Below, one piece after another: positions 5,099 through 5,667 of a DNA stretch of 5,667 nt. Origin of the DNA: Clostridia bacterium (GTDB lineage: Bacteria > Bacillota > Clostridia > Christensenellales > Borkfalkiaceae). The stretch spans positions 1 through 5,667 of the forward strand of contig CAAGNQ010000016.1 of assembly GCA_900771345.1 (NCBI GenBank). The letters are read 5' to 3'. Each line of letters starts with the position of its first letter. Position 1 is the stretch's first letter. The position numbers and the translations under genes were made by a program. The notes under the pieces are model-generated. The model was not told where the DNA came from. It was given only the letters and a program-made list of their open reading frames with translations, and did no database searches.

Positions 5099-5279
5099 CA
5101 AGGTGGAAATTGACCTTTCCACCAACGAAGTGGTAACTTCGCCACTTGAATTAGATGATGAAACACTAACAGCAAGCGCTTCGGTGCTTGCAAATATGTT
5201 GTTAGACTTTGTACGAGATAACAACTCGTATGAAAATCTAACACCTAAGAACGTTTTTAGAAAGGAGAACAAACAATGA
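5070..5279 (+). CDS. Small acidic protein coupled to the serine recombinase
   Basis: A 69-residue protein from TTG 5070, or about 58 residues from GTG 5103. The TTG has AAGGAG only 2 nt upstream, which is very tight, so the true start is uncertain. Coupling to the preceding small ORF may help initiation. The centre is acidic and helical (LELDDETLTASASVLANML, 27-45) and the end is basic (FRKENKQ). No DNA-binding motif is obvious. Its TGA overlaps the ATG of the recombinase (ATGA at 5276-5279), which implies translational coupling and matched amounts. That invites a role as a recombinase partner, for example a directionality or control factor, but the sequence does not show it. The family is not recognised. 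Confidence 0.65.
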   Translation: MKRHYLDEFNKVEIDLSTNEVVTSPLELDDETLTASASVLANMLLDFVRDNNSYENLTPKNVFRKENKQ

Positions 5280-5667
5280 AAAAAGCAGTAATCTACGCTA
5301 GATTTAGTTCGCATAGTCAAACTGAGCAATCTATTGAAGGTCAACTACGTGAGTGCTACGACTTTGCAAAACGAAGCGACATTACAATTGTTGGCGAGTA
5401 CATAGATAGGGCTTTAACGGGAACATCAGATAAACGTCCTCAGTTTCTTAAAATGATTGAAGATAGTAAGAAAAAGAACTTTGAGTACGTTTTGGTTTAC
5501 CAATTAGACCGTTTTGCCCGTAACCGTTATGATAGCGCCAACTATAAAGCAAAACTAAAGAAAAACGGCGTAAGAGTTTTGTCTGCAAAAGAAAACATTA
5601 CCGACGATGCAAGCGGAATACTCGTTGAAGGTATGCTAGAGAGTATGGCGGAGTATTACTCCGCCGA
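5276..5667 (+). CDS. Serine recombinase, N-terminal catalytic domain (cut by window edge)
   Basis: The first 130 residues of a resolvase/invertase-type recombinase that continues past the window. YARFSSHSQTEQSIEGQ (7-23) holds the nucleophile, most likely S11, which forms the covalent link to DNA. DRFARN (78-83) holds the conserved arginines R79 and R82 of the active site, and EGMLESMAEYYSA (118-130) begins the long dimerisation helix. The sequence style is that of the large serine recombinases that integrate and excise Firmicute mobile elements; their recombinase and zinc-ribbon domains would follow. AAAGGAG about 7-8 nt before the ATG supports the start, and the ATG overlaps the preceding gene's TGA. 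It would cut and rejoin DNA at the element's attachment sites, which are not in view. Whether the protein is large or small cannot be confirmed from this fragment. Confidence 0.93.
   Translation, partial: MKKAVIYARFSSHSQTEQSIEGQLRECYDFAKRSDITIVGEYIDRALTGTSDKRPQFLKMIEDSKKKNFEYVLVYQLDRFARNRYDSANYKAKLKKNGVRVLSAKENITDDASGILVEGMLESMAEYYSA

Noticed and set aside
5081..5344. 87-codon minus-strand frame
   Set aside because: It runs antisense across the 69-residue gene and the recombinase start, with Ser/Thr-rich composition and no ribosome binding site.
1..5667. CRISPR array, tRNA or integrase attachment site
   Set aside because: No regularly spaced repeats of CRISPR size, no cloverleaf and no duplicated core that could mark att sites were seen by eye.

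Overview
The window is A+T-rich, uses the standard genetic code and strong GGAGG-type ribosome binding sites, and has gene families typical of Firmicutes. A low-GC Clostridia-like host carrying an integrative mobile element fits best; the species cannot be named from the sequence.

Left half (1-2447, all minus strand): a Fic-family AMP-transferase, a 390-residue HTH-like protein of unknown function, and the first 64 residues of a Hanks-type Ser/Thr protein kinase that runs off the window. The order of transcription is Fic, HTH-like, kinase. A very good promoter (TTGACT, 17 bp, TAAAAT) precedes the Fic gene, and three tandem 12-bp repeats lie just upstream of it. Only 20 bp separate Fic from the HTH-like gene. 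The kinase follows after 73 bp and has an extra extended -10 promoter of its own. This pairs two protein-modifying enzyme families with one uncharacterised protein.

Centre (2448-2795): a 348-bp divergent intergenic region with two outward promoters, two perfect hairpins and a 17-bp inverted repeat abutting an extended -10 element. That last promoter would start transcription at the ATG of the next gene.

Right half (2796-5667, all plus strand): a protein with a sigma-70 region-4-like HTH and a roughly 180-residue C-terminal extension. Next come a structured leader (41-codon ORF, alternative stems, intrinsic terminator), a MobV/Pre-like protein without the HUH histidines, a small basic ORF, a 69-residue acidic protein, and the N-terminal 130 residues of a serine recombinase. 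The last two genes overlap by ATGA. The arrangement looks like the regulatory and recombination end of an integrative element. The most interesting signal is the leader at 3884-4110: one arm of an upstream hairpin can also pair with an arm of the terminator, as expected for ribosome-controlled attenuation of the Mob-like gene and perhaps of the recombinase downstream. No relaxase with intact catalytic residues, attachment site, tRNA, rRNA or CRISPR array is visible.
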